A stretch of DNA of 64,000 bases from Aquimarina sp. MAR_2010_214 (GTDB lineage: Bacteria; Bacteroidota; Bacteroidia; Flavobacteriales; Flavobacteriaceae). The stretch is from NCBI RefSeq assembly GCF_002846555.1, contig NZ_PJMS01000001.1, forward strand, positions 2,976,001 to 3,040,000, read 5' to 3'. A model generated the notes under the pieces. The model was not told the DNA's origin and did not search any database. It saw nothing but the letters and a program-made list of their open reading frames with translations. Below, piece by piece: positions 36,943 through 45,463 of the stretch. How positions within the stretch are numbered: position 1 is the stretch's first letter; every line of letters starts with the position of its first letter. A program made the translations under genes and the position numbers.

Positions 36943-37557
36943 TTATGTGTTCTTTATAGAATTGATGATAAAATTGGAAATTTCCGTTTTACGGTCTTCC
37001 ATAAGTTGTTTATAGTTTTTATCATCTGTATTTGTAAAAGCCATGATTAAAGGTTTGGCAACAAATGGAAAAATATTAAGTGCTAAAATGTTAATGAATA
37101 ATTGTTTTGCACTTATGGGTTTTATAATACCTTTATTAATTTCCTCATTTACCTGTTTTTTGAATTTATCAAGATTGGGAAAGCCTTTATTGTCCATTAA
37201 TTTTAAAATGAAGTCTGGATTCCTATTAAGTTCTTGGATGATAAAATTTGGTAAATATGGGTGCTTAATAATGAATGAAATATAGTTTGTGGTGAAATTT
37301 GTTATTTTTTCCTCAATAGATGAGTCGTCATTTAAAATTGCATTTAATTGAGGTGCTAATAATGAGAAAGCATTTTTAAATACCGCTTCGAAAAGCAATT
37401 GTTTACTTCTGTAATAATAATGTAGCATGGCTTTATTGATGCCAGCTTTGTCGGCTATTTCTTGCATTCTAGCTCCATCCATTCCTTTAGCTTGAAATAT
37501 ATTTTTTGCAGCGTCAAGTATTTGTTCTTCGGTATTTTCATCTTTTGTTTTTTTCAT
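36943..37557 (-). CDS. TetR family repressor of the efflux operon
   Basis: The start at 37557 (MKKTKDENTEEQILDAAKNI) is preferred to the longer frame because the promoter and operator lie just upstream. 204 residues: TetR helix-turn-helix (ARMQEIADKAGINKAMLHYYYRSK, about residues 30-52) and a ligand-binding helical domain. It is the first gene of a ten-gene unit reaching to the nuclease-like gene at 28968, with gaps of at most 11 bp or overlaps. Autorepression through the dyad at 37572-37587 is likely. Confidence 0.92.
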   Translation of the reverse strand: MKKTKDENTEEQILDAAKNIFQAKGMDGARMQEIADKAGINKAMLHYYYRSKQLLFEAVFKNAFSLLAPQLNAILNDDSSIEEKITNFTTNYISFIIKHPYLPNFIIQELNRNPDFILKLMDNKGFPNLDKFKKQVNEEINKGIIKPISAKQLFINILALNIFPFVAKPLIMAFTNTDDKNYKQLMEDRKTEISNFIINSIKNT

Positions 37558-37571
37558 ATCAACTATATGGT

Positions 37572-37587
37572 TTAACCATTTGGTTAA
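37572..37587. promoter_or_regulatory. TetR-type operator, 7-2-7 inverted repeat
   Basis: TTAACCA-TT-TGGTTAA is a perfect inverted repeat immediately downstream of the -7 box and 15 bp before the TetR start codon. A repressor bound here would cover the transcription start, so it is the expected autoregulatory operator. Confidence 0.7.
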
Positions 37588-37595
37588 CAAATATA
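37588..37595 (-). promoter_or_regulatory. -7 promoter box TATATTTG of the efflux operon
   Basis: Exact TAnnTTTG on the minus strand, abutting the operator. Start codon at 37557 is 30 bp downstream. No clear -33 TTG is visible. Confidence 0.65.
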
Positions 37596-37625
37596 CAAAA
37601 AACATTATTTAGCTAACTGAATTAA

Positions 37626-38164
37626 CTATGTTTTAACTGATTCAGCATATTTCACTTCATTTCGCGAAAAGCTCCACTTTGTAAAAAGAGCTTCATTTGC
37701 AATATAATTTTCAGCGTACTTCTTAGCTGTCTTATATCGATCTATTGTACTAGGTGCAAACTCTTTTCCTGCTAAGCGTTTTATTTTATCGTTATGGTTT
37801 TGAAAAATTTCAAGGAGCATTTTATACTTTATTCCTTTACTTTGATAAATACTCTTTATAATATCTGCCGTTATTAATTCTTGATTGTCGGATAATGTCT
37901 CATGTATTTTATGAATCTTAACTTTAATAAAATCCATATATCTATTTAGTTCACGAACACTAGTGGTAGTACCACGAACTTTTCCTTCTTCAGGATTTCA
38001 TTTAGTCAAAAGACTCTTCCTTTTAATACTAAACTCACTTCGTTTACCATTTACAGTAATTCTCAGATAAATAGGGGGCATTGCCATTTTTATCAGTATA
38101 ATTTCCTCTTGGGTAAAATAGGATGAAGAATGTAGTTCGTATTGGTACGTGGATTTTGTTCCAT
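37626..38164 (-). pseudogene. Decayed tyrosine integrase (N-terminal half only)
   Basis: Read on the minus strand from about 38164: NKIHVPIRTTFFILFYPRGN, then GNAPIYLRITVNGKRSEFSI, then NPEEGKVRG, RELNRYMDFIKVKIHKIHE, and a SAM-like arm domain (LLEIFQNHND...STIDRYKTAKKYAENY). This is the N-terminal half of the Bacteroidota conjugative-element/phage integrase family. Damage: a one-base insertion in a C5 run (about 38075-38079), an in-frame TGA where WN is expected (TK*NPEEG), a probable frame break at the start codon, and loss of the whole catalytic half (no R...HxxR...Y). A 103-codon open frame (37937-37626) remains inside it. It lies just downstream of the tRNA-Ser 3' end. Confidence 0.8.
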
Positions 38165-38324
38165 ATAAAAGCACAAAAAAATAGAAACGCGAATTATATG
38201 TAAGCTATTGTTTGTTAATAATTAGCAAAATATTAGGTGCATATTTTATTATAAAAATTTATGCACCGAATACTGCACTTTTTATTTGATATTGTATAAT
38301 ATTATTTGATGCTAAAGAAAATGT

Positions 38325-38359
38325 AAAAAGCCGATAAACAAAATGTTTATCGGCTTTTT
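38325..38359. terminator. Strong bidirectional terminator hairpin after tRNA-Ser
   Basis: AAAAAGCCGATAAACA, three-base loop, TGTTTATCGGCTTTTT: 16-bp perfect arms with T-run. It follows the minus-strand tRNA-Ser by about 20 bp. Confidence 0.85.
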
Positions 38360-38379
38360 GGGATTTAGTAAATCCTTAG

Positions 38380-38464
38380 CGGAGAATGAGGGATTCGAAC
38401 CCCCGGAGGTGTGACCCTCAACAGTTTTCAAGACTGCCGCATTCGACCACTCTGCCAATTCTCC
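38380..38464 (-). tRNA. tRNA-Ser (UGA)
   Basis: On the minus strand the gene begins GGAGAATTGGCAGAGTGGTC and ends GGTTCGAATCCCTCATTCTCC plus discriminator G. The 7-bp acceptor stem (GGAGAAT/ATTCTCC), the TTGAAAA anticodon loop with TGA, and a long variable arm make it class II serine. A promoter box TATATTTG lies 39 bp upstream. Its 3' end faces the integrase relic, making it the likely ancestral attachment site. Confidence 0.93.
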
Positions 38465-38502
38465 AGTGTTTAGTCTCATCAGGTATTCCCTGAATGCGGG
38501 TG

Positions 38503-38510
38503 CAAATATA
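38503..38510 (-). promoter_or_regulatory. -7 box TATATTTG of tRNA-Ser
   Basis: TATATTTGCACCCG on the minus strand. The tRNA-His promoter has the nearly identical TATTTTTGCACCCG, which supports both as tRNA promoters. Confidence 0.65.
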
Positions 38511-38636
38511 AGACCTTTTTTAATTCTAAAAAGAAAAAAATTAAAATAATTTTTAAGGAATGTTTTTTTAAGAAAACATTCTCATATACATATAGGGTGA
38601 ATTGAGTATATTGTAGGTTCATAATTAAATAATTAC

Positions 38637-39698
38637 ATGAAAAACACTTTATTACTAATCAGTTCATTTATAGTTTATTGCTGTGGAACTTCGCAAAAAT
38701 CTAAAACTGATATTCGTAAGATCGATTCACAAACAAATGTGAATACTGAATTACCAGCAGTAACTTATGCAGAAAGTATTACGGCCAAAGAACTAAAAGA
38801 TTACCTTTACGTTTTTGCGGGTGATGATTTTGAAGGGCGTGATACAGGAGAGCCAGGTCAGAAAAAAGCAGCAGAATATTTAAAAAAACAATACCAAAGG
38901 ATGGGTATCCCTTCTCCTTTAGGCGGAGATGATTATTATCAGGAAATACCCGAAAGCTATTTTAGAGGAGGTATTAAATCTTCAGAGAATGTATTAGCAT
39001 TTATTGAAGGTACAGAAAAACCTGATGAGATTGTTGTAATTTCTGCTCACTATGATCATGTAGGAACTGATGAAAATGGTAATATTCATAATGGGGCCGA
39101 TGATGATGGTTCTGGGACCGTAAGTTTATTAGAAATAGCAGATGCATTTATGAAAGCAAAGAAAGATGGATTTGGTCCAAAGAGATCTATCTTATTTCTG
39201 CATGTCACCGGTGAAGAAAAAGGATTGTATGGTTCAAAGTTTTATACAGAAAACCCTGTTTTTCCTTTAGAAAATACAGTAACAGACCTCAATATTGATA
39301 TGATAGGAAGAATTGATAAGAAACATGAGGGGGAGGATAAAAATAACTATGTGTACTTGATAGGTAGTGATCGATTAAGTACAGAATTACATAATATTAG
39401 CGAAAAAGCAAATACAGAGCATACTAAATTGGATTTGGATTATACATATAATGCTAAAAATGATCCAAACCGATTTTATTTTAGAAGTGATCATTACAAT
39501 TTTGCAAAACATAATATTCCTATCATATTTTATTTTAATGGAGTACATGAGGATTATCATAAACCAACAGATACGGCAGATAAAATAGAATATGAGCTTA
39601 TGACTAAAAGAGCTAAGTTGATATTTTATACGGCCTGGGAGGTAGCAAATAGAACAGAAAGAATTATAGTCGATGGGGCTGCTAAAGAAGGCGAATGA
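38637..39698 (+). CDS. M28 family zinc aminopeptidase lipoprotein
   Basis: 353 residues with a lipoprotein-like signal (SFIVYCCGTSQ). The peptidase M28 di-zinc site is visible: SAHYDHVG (His), NGADDDGSGTVSLLEIA (bridging Asp), GEEKGLYGSKFY (catalytic Glu and metal Glu), DLNIDMIGRID (Asp), and a late SDHYNF / GVHEDYHKPTDT (His). It would release N-terminal amino acids from peptides in the periplasm or on the cell surface. A shared terminator follows at 39738-39767. Confidence 0.92.
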   Translation: MKNTLLLISSFIVYCCGTSQKSKTDIRKIDSQTNVNTELPAVTYAESITAKELKDYLYVFAGDDFEGRDTGEPGQKKAAEYLKKQYQRMGIPSPLGGDDYYQEIPESYFRGGIKSSENVLAFIEGTEKPDEIVVISAHYDHVGTDENGNIHNGADDDGSGTVSLLEIADAFMKAKKDGFGPKRSILFLHVTGEEKGLYGSKFYTENPVFPLENTVTDLNIDMIGRIDKKHEGEDKNNYVYLIGSDRLSTELHNISEKANTEHTKLDLDYTYNAKNDPNRFYFRSDHYNFAKHNIPIIFYFNGVHEDYHKPTDTADKIEYELMTKRAKLIFYTAWEVANRTERIIVDGAAKEGE

Positions 39699-39737
39699 TA
39701 AGGTGTTAACGTAAAAAGGTGTATCATGATAAAAATA

Positions 39738-39767
39738 AAAAAAGCTCTTGAAAAAGAGCTTTTTTTT
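39738..39767. terminator. Bidirectional terminator between M28 peptidase and tRNA-His
   Basis: AAAAGCTCTT-GAAA-AAGAGCTTTT with flanking A and T runs; serves the plus-strand peptidase gene and the minus-strand tRNA. Confidence 0.85.
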
Positions 39768-39775
39768 ATTTTAAG

Positions 39776-39849
39776 GGTGGAAGACGGGATTCGAACCCGC
39801 GACCCTTGGTACCACAAACCAATGCTCTAACCAACTGAGCTACAACCAC
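39776..39849 (-). tRNA. tRNA-His (GUG)
   Basis: Minus strand, starting GTGGTTGTAGCTCAGTTGGT (with an encoded G at 39850 as G-1) and ending TTCGAATCCCGTCTTCCAC plus C73. The anticodon loop TTGTGGT gives GTG. By hand folding, acceptor pairs 5-68 and 6-67 are T-T; I believe this form is common in related genomes, but a covariance model should confirm it. Confidence 0.9.
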
Positions 39850-39865
39850 CATTTAATTTCGGGTG

Positions 39866-39873
39866 CAAAAATA
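39866..39873 (-). promoter_or_regulatory. -7 box TATTTTTG of tRNA-His
   Basis: TATTTTTGCACCCG on the minus strand, 16 bp before the tRNA, the same box and context as at tRNA-Ser. Confidence 0.65.
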
Positions 39874-39908
39874 AAGTATTTCTAGCTTTCTACAAACATT
39901 TTTTTGAA

Positions 39909-40625
39909 TTAAATTAAATCAAAAATAGAATCGACTGCTACATAGCGTTCTACGGTATAGCCTTCAGCATGGTGTACACCTATTATTCGTCCTAAATCGG
40001 CAGCACGATACTTTACACTTTCTATAAAATTCTTACTTGAAATGGGAGTAACAGGCTCTTTACTACCGGCATCATAAAATTGCGAGGTGTATGCCATTAC
40101 ACTTTCTATCTTTTTATCAATATAATTACTAATATCCACTACAAAATCGGGTTCAATATTAGCCCATTGGATATAGTGATACACTTGTTTTGGTCTCCAG
40201 GGATCTTGATTCACACCATCAAGAGTAGTTTCAATTTTTTTTAATCCCGACAAGAAACAAGAATCACTAGCTAGCTTACTTCCTTTGCCATGATCTATAT
40301 GGCGATCTATAATTGCATTACAAAGTACAATATCGGGTTTATATTTTCTTATCTTTTTTATGACTTCTAATTGATGATCCTGATCATTTACGAAAAACCC
40401 ATCTCTAAAACCTAGATTTTCACGGGTGACAACTCCTAAGATTTCAGAAGCATTTTTTGCTTCTTGATCTCTAATTTCGGGAGTACCTCTTGTTCCTAAT
40501 TCTCCTCGGGTAAGATCCAGTATTCCAACTTTTTTACCTCTACTAACTTCTTTGACTATGGTTCCTGAGCAACTTAGTTCTACATCATCAGGATGAGCTC
40601 CTATGGCTAGAATATCTAACTTCAT
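39909..40625 (-). CDS. bshB1: Bacillithiol biosynthesis deacetylase BshB1
   Basis: 238 residues. GAHPDDVELSCSGTI at the N-terminus is the zinc and catalytic site of LmbE/PIG-L deacetylases, with a second zinc His in IDRHIDHGKGS. LTRGELGTRGTPEIR is the BshB1-type block. It removes the acetyl group from N-acetylglucosaminyl malate in bacillithiol synthesis, the main low-molecular-weight thiol in many Bacteroidota. It lies three bases after a Cys/Met PLP enzyme, linking thiol synthesis to sulfur amino-acid metabolism. Confidence 0.93.
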   Translation of the reverse strand: MKLDILAIGAHPDDVELSCSGTIVKEVSRGKKVGILDLTRGELGTRGTPEIRDQEAKNASEILGVVTRENLGFRDGFFVNDQDHQLEVIKKIRKYKPDIVLCNAIIDRHIDHGKGSKLASDSCFLSGLKKIETTLDGVNQDPWRPKQVYHYIQWANIEPDFVVDISNYIDKKIESVMAYTSQFYDAGSKEPVTPISSKNFIESVKYRAADLGRIIGVHHAEGYTVERYVAVDSIFDLI

Positions 40626-40628
40626 ATT

Positions 40629-41798
40629 TTAATGTTCTAATTCTGGGACTTTTACTTTTTCTATGGCTTGTTGTATATCTTGCATTAAATCTTCTTTTTC
40701 TTCTATACCTACGCTAAATCGCAATAATCCATCTTTAATCCCTTGTAAATTTCGTTCTTCTTCGGTAAGTAAAGCATGTGAGGTAAGAGTAGGGGATAGC
40801 ATAGTGCTTTCGACCCCGGCAAGACTCATAGAACTTTTAATTAATTTTAATTCTTTTTGAAACTTACTGGCATCCAAACCTTCTTTTAATTCAAAAGATA
40901 GCATACCACCATAACCAGTCATTTGTTTTTTTGCAATTTCATGGTCAGGATGCGATTTCAACCCGGGATAATAGACTGTAGCGATGTCTTCATGCTTTTT
41001 AAGCCATTTAGCAAGCTTTAGAGCGTTCTTATTCTGGCGTTGTACTCTAATCCCTAATGTTTTTATACTTCTCTCTAACATCCATACCGTAAAGTCGCTT
41101 AAACTGCCGCCAAAGTTCTTAGCAACCTGAAATACCTGATCTATATTTTTTTCGGTAGAAATGACAGCTCCTGCAAGGATGTCACTATGACCTCCCAGAT
41201 ATTTGGTAGCAGAGTGAATAACGATATCTATACCTAATAGAATTGGATTTTGATTTACAGGAGATGCAAAGGTGTTGTCTATAATAGTAACAATATTATT
41301 TTCCTTTGCTAACGCTGCAATAGGTTTAATGTCAATAATTGTAAGCAAAGGATTAGAAGGAGTTTCTATATAAATTACTTTGGTGTTGGGTTGTATTTTT
41401 TGTTTAAAACCTTCTGGGGTATGAGCATCTACATAAGAAAATTCTATGCCGTGTTTTTCAAACTCTTCATTGATAAGGTTAGCAGTTCCTCCATAGAGTG
41501 TACGTTGCAAAACAATATGATCTCCTTTTTGCAAAAATGCAAATAGTGTAGTGCTTATTGCTGCCATACCGCTACCAAAAATCAGAGAAGATTCTCCTTT
41601 TTCAAGTTTAGCTATTTTTTTGCATAATGCTTCTTGATTGGGAGTATTAAAATATCTCGGATAACGTTTTACATCTACATCTTCAAAAGCATAAGAGGTA
41701 GACATATATATCGGTGATATAGCTCCTTTAAATTGTTCATCTTTGATTTCGCCAAGGTGAGTGCAGATGGTATTAAACCCCATGTTTTTTGTGTCCAT
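40629..41798 (-). CDS. Cys/Met metabolism PLP-dependent enzyme (cystathionine gamma-lyase/synthase type)
   Basis: The start at 41798 (MDTKNMGFNTICTHLGE) matches the family's usual N-terminus; the frame is open 20 codons further up. 389 residues. The PLP lysine lies in HSATKYLGGHSDILAG; other hallmarks are SPIYMSTSYAFED, SGMAAIST, ETPSNPLL and SLAGVESTMLSPTLTSH. The fold covers cystathionine beta/gamma-lyases, gamma-synthases and methionine gamma-lyase, and sequence alone does not settle which. Adjacency to bshB1 favours cysteine supply. Confidence 0.88.
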   Translation of the reverse strand: MDTKNMGFNTICTHLGEIKDEQFKGAISPIYMSTSYAFEDVDVKRYPRYFNTPNQEALCKKIAKLEKGESSLIFGSGMAAISTTLFAFLQKGDHIVLQRTLYGGTANLINEEFEKHGIEFSYVDAHTPEGFKQKIQPNTKVIYIETPSNPLLTIIDIKPIAALAKENNIVTIIDNTFASPVNQNPILLGIDIVIHSATKYLGGHSDILAGAVISTEKNIDQVFQVAKNFGGSLSDFTVWMLERSIKTLGIRVQRQNKNALKLAKWLKKHEDIATVYYPGLKSHPDHEIAKKQMTGYGGMLSFELKEGLDASKFQKELKLIKSSMSLAGVESTMLSPTLTSHALLTEEERNLQGIKDGLLRFSVGIEEKEDLMQDIQQAIEKVKVPELEH

Positions 41799-41920
41799 AG
41801 TGAATGCAGTAAATCTTATAGTTATCGCATCTAAATTAAGATTTTCAGAAGAAATCAAATAAGATTTAACAGATTAAATGACTAGATATTGCAGATTTCG
41901 TTTCGCCTTTTTTAACTAGG

Positions 41921-44155
41921 CTATATCATTTTTACTTTTGAGATGTTTCTCATTATTGTCTGGAAGAATTGCTGGGTGTCATATGGTTTAATGATTACAT
42001 CATTCATGCCTACTGATAAAGCTTGGTTTCTTATTTCTCCTTCTTCAACAGCTGTTAATGCTATAATTGGGATATTGGGATTAAAAGTTCGTACTACTTT
42101 GGTAGCTTCTAGGCCATTCATTTCAGGCATATTTATGTCCATTAATACCAAATCAAACTTTTCATTTTTTAACATTTTGATTGCATCCATTCCATTGTTT
42201 GCAATATTACAGGTATATCCTTTCTTTTTTAGAATGTTTTGAGTAACAATTTGATTTATTTTATTGTCATCTACAATAAGAACATAGAAATTACTTGTCC
42301 CGATACTTAAATTTTCTCCTGTCTTTAATAAAATCTCTTGTTCTTTTACAGCTTTTTCATAATATAGATCAAAATAGAATTCAGATCCCTTATTTTCTTT
42401 ACTCTTTATATGAATTTCACTATCATGAAGATGAATTAGTTTTTTAACAATTGCTAACCCTAATCCAGTACCTTCATATTCTTGATTTTCGTTCTTTACC
42501 TGAGCAAAATTGTCAAAAATTGTTTGTTGCTTATTTTTAGGTATTCCTATTCCGTCATCTCTAACAATGAAACGTAAACCGTAGTTGTCATCCTTGCTAT
42601 CAATACATTTAACACTAACCCATATATTCCCATCTTTGGTAAATTTAAGAGCATTACCTATCAGGTTGATCAATATTTGTGATAGCCTTACCGAATCTCC
42701 TAGTAAAGTAGTATTTATTTTTTTGTCTATATCAATATGAACAGTATTGTTGTTACTTTTTTGTTTGGTATGAAGAGAGTTAACAATTCCTTCTATTAGT
42801 GTTCTTATGTCAAAAGAAACCTTTTCGAGTTTAACTTCATTGGTTTCTATTTTACTCAATTGTAGAACATCATTGATTAAGGCCAAAAGATAATCACCAG
42901 AAAATTTTAAAGACTCTAGATATTCATTGGTTTTCTTTTTATCAGGATCTTCCATTAATAAAGAGGTAAGACCAATTACACCATAGAGCGGTGTTCTAAG
43001 TTCGTGACTTACAGTAGAGATAAACTGGGATTTTAAAGTAGATACTTGCTCTGCAGTTTCTTTGGCACTTATTAACTCCTTGTTTTTGTCAATTAGGTCA
43101 TTGTTAAGTCTTTTCTTTTGTATGTTGTTTTTATAAGCACTAATTAAGAAAGCTAATGATATTAGAATTAATATAATGCCCAGAATAATACTGATCCTCC
43201 ATTTTACAACTTCTGAGTCACTTTCTTTTTTCTCTGATTCTGCTTTTTTTGCCCTTTTTTCAAAAACATCAACCTCATATTTTATATTAGCACGTCTAAG
43301 CTCTTTTAGTTTCTTATGGCTATTTGCTTGTAATATGTTTTGAAATTGTTTTTTCTGATAGTCATATGCTTTTCGATAATCATCTTGTTTAACATATAGA
43401 CCGGACTTGGTTTCATAGGCAGAGGCTAATTCTTCATAATATCTAGAAATAAGTTCGTCGTTATTTTTCTTATTTTTAGTTTCGCCAATAGCGTATGATA
43501 TCGCCTTATCTGTATATTCTTCTGATTTTATAAATTCTCGTACACTTAGGAAGTACTTTCCTAAAAGACTATTTAATTTGGTTTTATCAAGATTAGAGGA
43601 TTTTTGATGAATTAACTTTCTTGCTGGTGCTAAATATTCATAAGAACTGTCAAAGTCATTTCTGGAAATATAATATTCTCCAAGATTTAATAACGGGCGG
43701 ATCATTCTTATGGTATCTTTTAATCTTACTGCAAATTCATAAGATTTCTTGTAATAATCTACTCCTTGTTTACGTGTAAGGTTGTGTTTGGTGAATACTC
43801 TTGCAAGGTTATTATATAAATCTGTTTCTAGTGCTTCACTTTTTGAACTTCGGGCATAGGTTAATGCTCTTCGATAATATCTTCTTGCCTCATTGTCATC
43901 CTCACTAGTTTCATAATTTTTAGCAATAATATTGTTTATATACCCAAGACTTTTGTCATCATTATTGTATTGCGCATAATGAAGGGCAGCTTGAGCTATC
44001 TCTAAAGATTGCTCATACTTGTATTCTTCCTGTAATTTCTCAGCCTTTTCAATATAACTTTGAATACTATCAGAAGTTATAGAAGATTGAGATTGTACAG
44101 TAAGAGTAAAGCTTATTAAAAATATTACTATTATATGTTGAATAAAATTTTTCAA
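41921..44155 (-). CDS. Hybrid histidine kinase with periplasmic TPR sensor
   Basis: 744 residues: signal peptide (1-23), TPR-rich periplasmic region (about 30-290), coiled coil, membrane helix (about 320-341), HisKA with FISTVSHELRTPLYGVIGL (His384), HATPase with NLIGNALKF, DDGIGIPKNKQ and EGTGLGLAIV, then a C-terminal receiver (YVLIVDDNKINQIV, LVLMDINMPEMNG, IIALTA, VIIKPYD). No DNA-binding domain is fused, so a separate output is expected. The gene stands alone; its signal is unknown. Confidence 0.93.
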   Translation of the reverse strand: MKNFIQHIIVIFLISFTLTVQSQSSITSDSIQSYIEKAEKLQEEYKYEQSLEIAQAALHYAQYNNDDKSLGYINNIIAKNYETSEDDNEARRYYRRALTYARSSKSEALETDLYNNLARVFTKHNLTRKQGVDYYKKSYEFAVRLKDTIRMIRPLLNLGEYYISRNDFDSSYEYLAPARKLIHQKSSNLDKTKLNSLLGKYFLSVREFIKSEEYTDKAISYAIGETKNKKNNDELISRYYEELASAYETKSGLYVKQDDYRKAYDYQKKQFQNILQANSHKKLKELRRANIKYEVDVFEKRAKKAESEKKESDSEVVKWRISIILGIILILISLAFLISAYKNNIQKKRLNNDLIDKNKELISAKETAEQVSTLKSQFISTVSHELRTPLYGVIGLTSLLMEDPDKKKTNEYLESLKFSGDYLLALINDVLQLSKIETNEVKLEKVSFDIRTLIEGIVNSLHTKQKSNNNTVHIDIDKKINTTLLGDSVRLSQILINLIGNALKFTKDGNIWVSVKCIDSKDDNYGLRFIVRDDGIGIPKNKQQTIFDNFAQVKNENQEYEGTGLGLAIVKKLIHLHDSEIHIKSKENKGSEFYFDLYYEKAVKEQEILLKTGENLSIGTSNFYVLIVDDNKINQIVTQNILKKKGYTCNIANNGMDAIKMLKNEKFDLVLMDINMPEMNGLEATKVVRTFNPNIPIIALTAVEEGEIRNQALSVGMNDVIIKPYDTQQFFQTIMRNISKVKMI

Positions 44156-44194
44156 CGCTCAATAATTCTTGGTTTATTTACGTTGACGAAAATA

Positions 44195-44202
44195 CAAAAA
44201 TA
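44195..44202 (-). promoter_or_regulatory. -7 box TATTTTTG of the histidine kinase gene
   Basis: Exact TAnnTTTG on the minus strand, 39 bp before the start codon at 44155. Confidence 0.5.
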
Positions 44203-44381
44203 GATTTAACATAGTGTAATTCACCGTAAAAAAAGTGCTATTTATCCGTAATTTTTGTAGGTAAACAAGTGTCTTTGTAGGAATTTGGTTCGTTTTATAA
44301 GAAATTTTTATATGATTAGAAAAAACTATCTAAATATAAATAATTAAAATTACATAGCAATTATTGTTCTGTAAGTACGTG

Positions 44382-44389
44382 TATATTTG
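44382..44389 (+). promoter_or_regulatory. -7 box TATATTTG of the redox cluster
   Basis: Exact TAnnTTTG with a TTG at 44364-44366, 15 bp upstream, slightly shorter than usual. The peroxiredoxin start is 46 bp downstream. Confidence 0.6.
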
Positions 44390-44435
44390 TATTGTCAAAA
44401 AAATTAATCAATTATAAATTTTAAAAAATAAAAAA

Positions 44436-45074
44436 ATGGCATTTGTAGGTAAAAAATTCCCAAATCTGGACGTTGATGCAATGAACGATATGGGAGATAC
44501 TTTTAAGATTAACGTTTTAGAGGAAGCTAAGAACAAAAATAAAAAAGTACTACTTTTTTGGTACCCTAAGGATTTTACATTTGTTTGTCCAACAGAATTA
44601 CATGCTTTTCAAGAGGCTTTAAATGAATTTGAAAAGAGAAATACGATTGTAATTGGTGCTTCTTGTGATACTCCAGAAGTTCATTTTGCATGGTTAAATG
44701 CTTCTAAAGATAATGGAGGTATAGAAGGAGTAACATATCCGATTCTTGCAGATTCTAATCGTAATCTTTCTAGTACATTAGGAATTCTTGATATCGCTAA
44801 TGAAACTTATAATGAAGAAACTGGTGTTGTAACTGTAGAAGGAGATAATGTAACTTATAGAGCGACTTATTTAATCGATGAAGAAGGTACTGTTTTTCAT
44901 GAAGGAATAAACCACATGCCTGTTGGCCGAAATGTAGCAGAGTTTTTGAGATTGATCGATGCGTATACACATGTGCAAAAAAATGGAGAAGTTTGTCCAG
45001 CAAACTGGGAAGAAGGAAAAGATGCAATGAATGCAGATAGAAAAGGAGTAGCTTCTTATTTGGCAGCTCATTAA
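44436..45074 (+). CDS. 2-Cys peroxiredoxin (AhpC/Prx family)
   Basis: 212 residues. Peroxidatic Cys51 lies in DFTFVCPTELHAF, with the conserved PxxxTxxC active-site loop; resolving Cys187 lies in GEVCPANWEEG. It reduces hydrogen peroxide and organic peroxides in the cytoplasm. It is followed by a thioredoxin-like protein, a DUF6952-like protein, Tpx and DgkA, all on the plus strand; a terminator separates it from the thioredoxin gene, so it is probably expressed at a higher level on its own. Confidence 0.94.
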   Translation: MAFVGKKFPNLDVDAMNDMGDTFKINVLEEAKNKNKKVLLFWYPKDFTFVCPTELHAFQEALNEFEKRNTIVIGASCDTPEVHFAWLNASKDNGGIEGVTYPILADSNRNLSSTLGILDIANETYNEETGVVTVEGDNVTYRATYLIDEEGTVFHEGINHMPVGRNVAEFLRLIDAYTHVQKNGEVCPANWEEGKDAMNADRKGVASYLAAH

Positions 45075-45095
45075 TTGATAATCCCAATTAGAAAT

Positions 45096-45127
45096 TTCTC
45101 CGAGATTAGTGCTCGGAGAAGTTTTTT
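45096..45127 (+). terminator. Terminator after the peroxiredoxin gene
   Basis: TTCTCCGAG, seven-base loop, CTCGGAGAA, then GTTTTTT: a 9-bp stem with a T-run. It lies 22 bp before the thioredoxin start, so read-through or attenuation may set downstream levels. Confidence 0.85.
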
Positions 45128-45148
45128 AAAACTTTAATTCAAAATAGT

Positions 45149-45463
45149 ATGGTACAAGAACTTGCGGCAGACAATCTTTCTCAGCTTATACAAGATAATA
45201 ATACTGTAATTGTGCAGTATTCTGCAACCTGGTGTGGTAATTGCAGGATTATGAAACCAAAATTCAAAAAACTGGCCTCAGAGAATGGTGATACAACTTT
45301 TGTTATTGTTGATGCTGAAAAATATCCTGAATCTAGAAAACTTGCTACGGTAGATAATCTTCCAACATTTGCTACATTCAAAGGCGGAGCTTTTGTAAAT
45401 CAGGTTCAAACTAATAAATTTGATATTCTAAAAAATTTGGTAGATGAAGTTACCGGTAATTAA
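45149..45463 (+). CDS. Thioredoxin-like protein with CGNC active site
   Basis: 104 residues, thioredoxin fold. The active site SATWCGNCRIMKPKF has C29-G-N-C32 rather than C-G-P-C, which would shift its redox potential; the cis-Pro loop is VDNLPTFATF. Placed after a 2-Cys peroxiredoxin, it is the likely electron donor for it. Its end overlaps the next gene by 20 bp. Confidence 0.9.
   Translation: MVQELAADNLSQLIQDNNTVIVQYSATWCGNCRIMKPKFKKLASENGDTTFVIVDAEKYPESRKLATVDNLPTFATFKGGAFVNQVQTNKFDILKNLVDEVTGN

Noticed and set aside
41799..41920. Riboswitch before the Cys/Met PLP gene
   Set aside because: No conserved SAM or other riboswitch core could be recognised and no terminator hairpin lies before the start codon.
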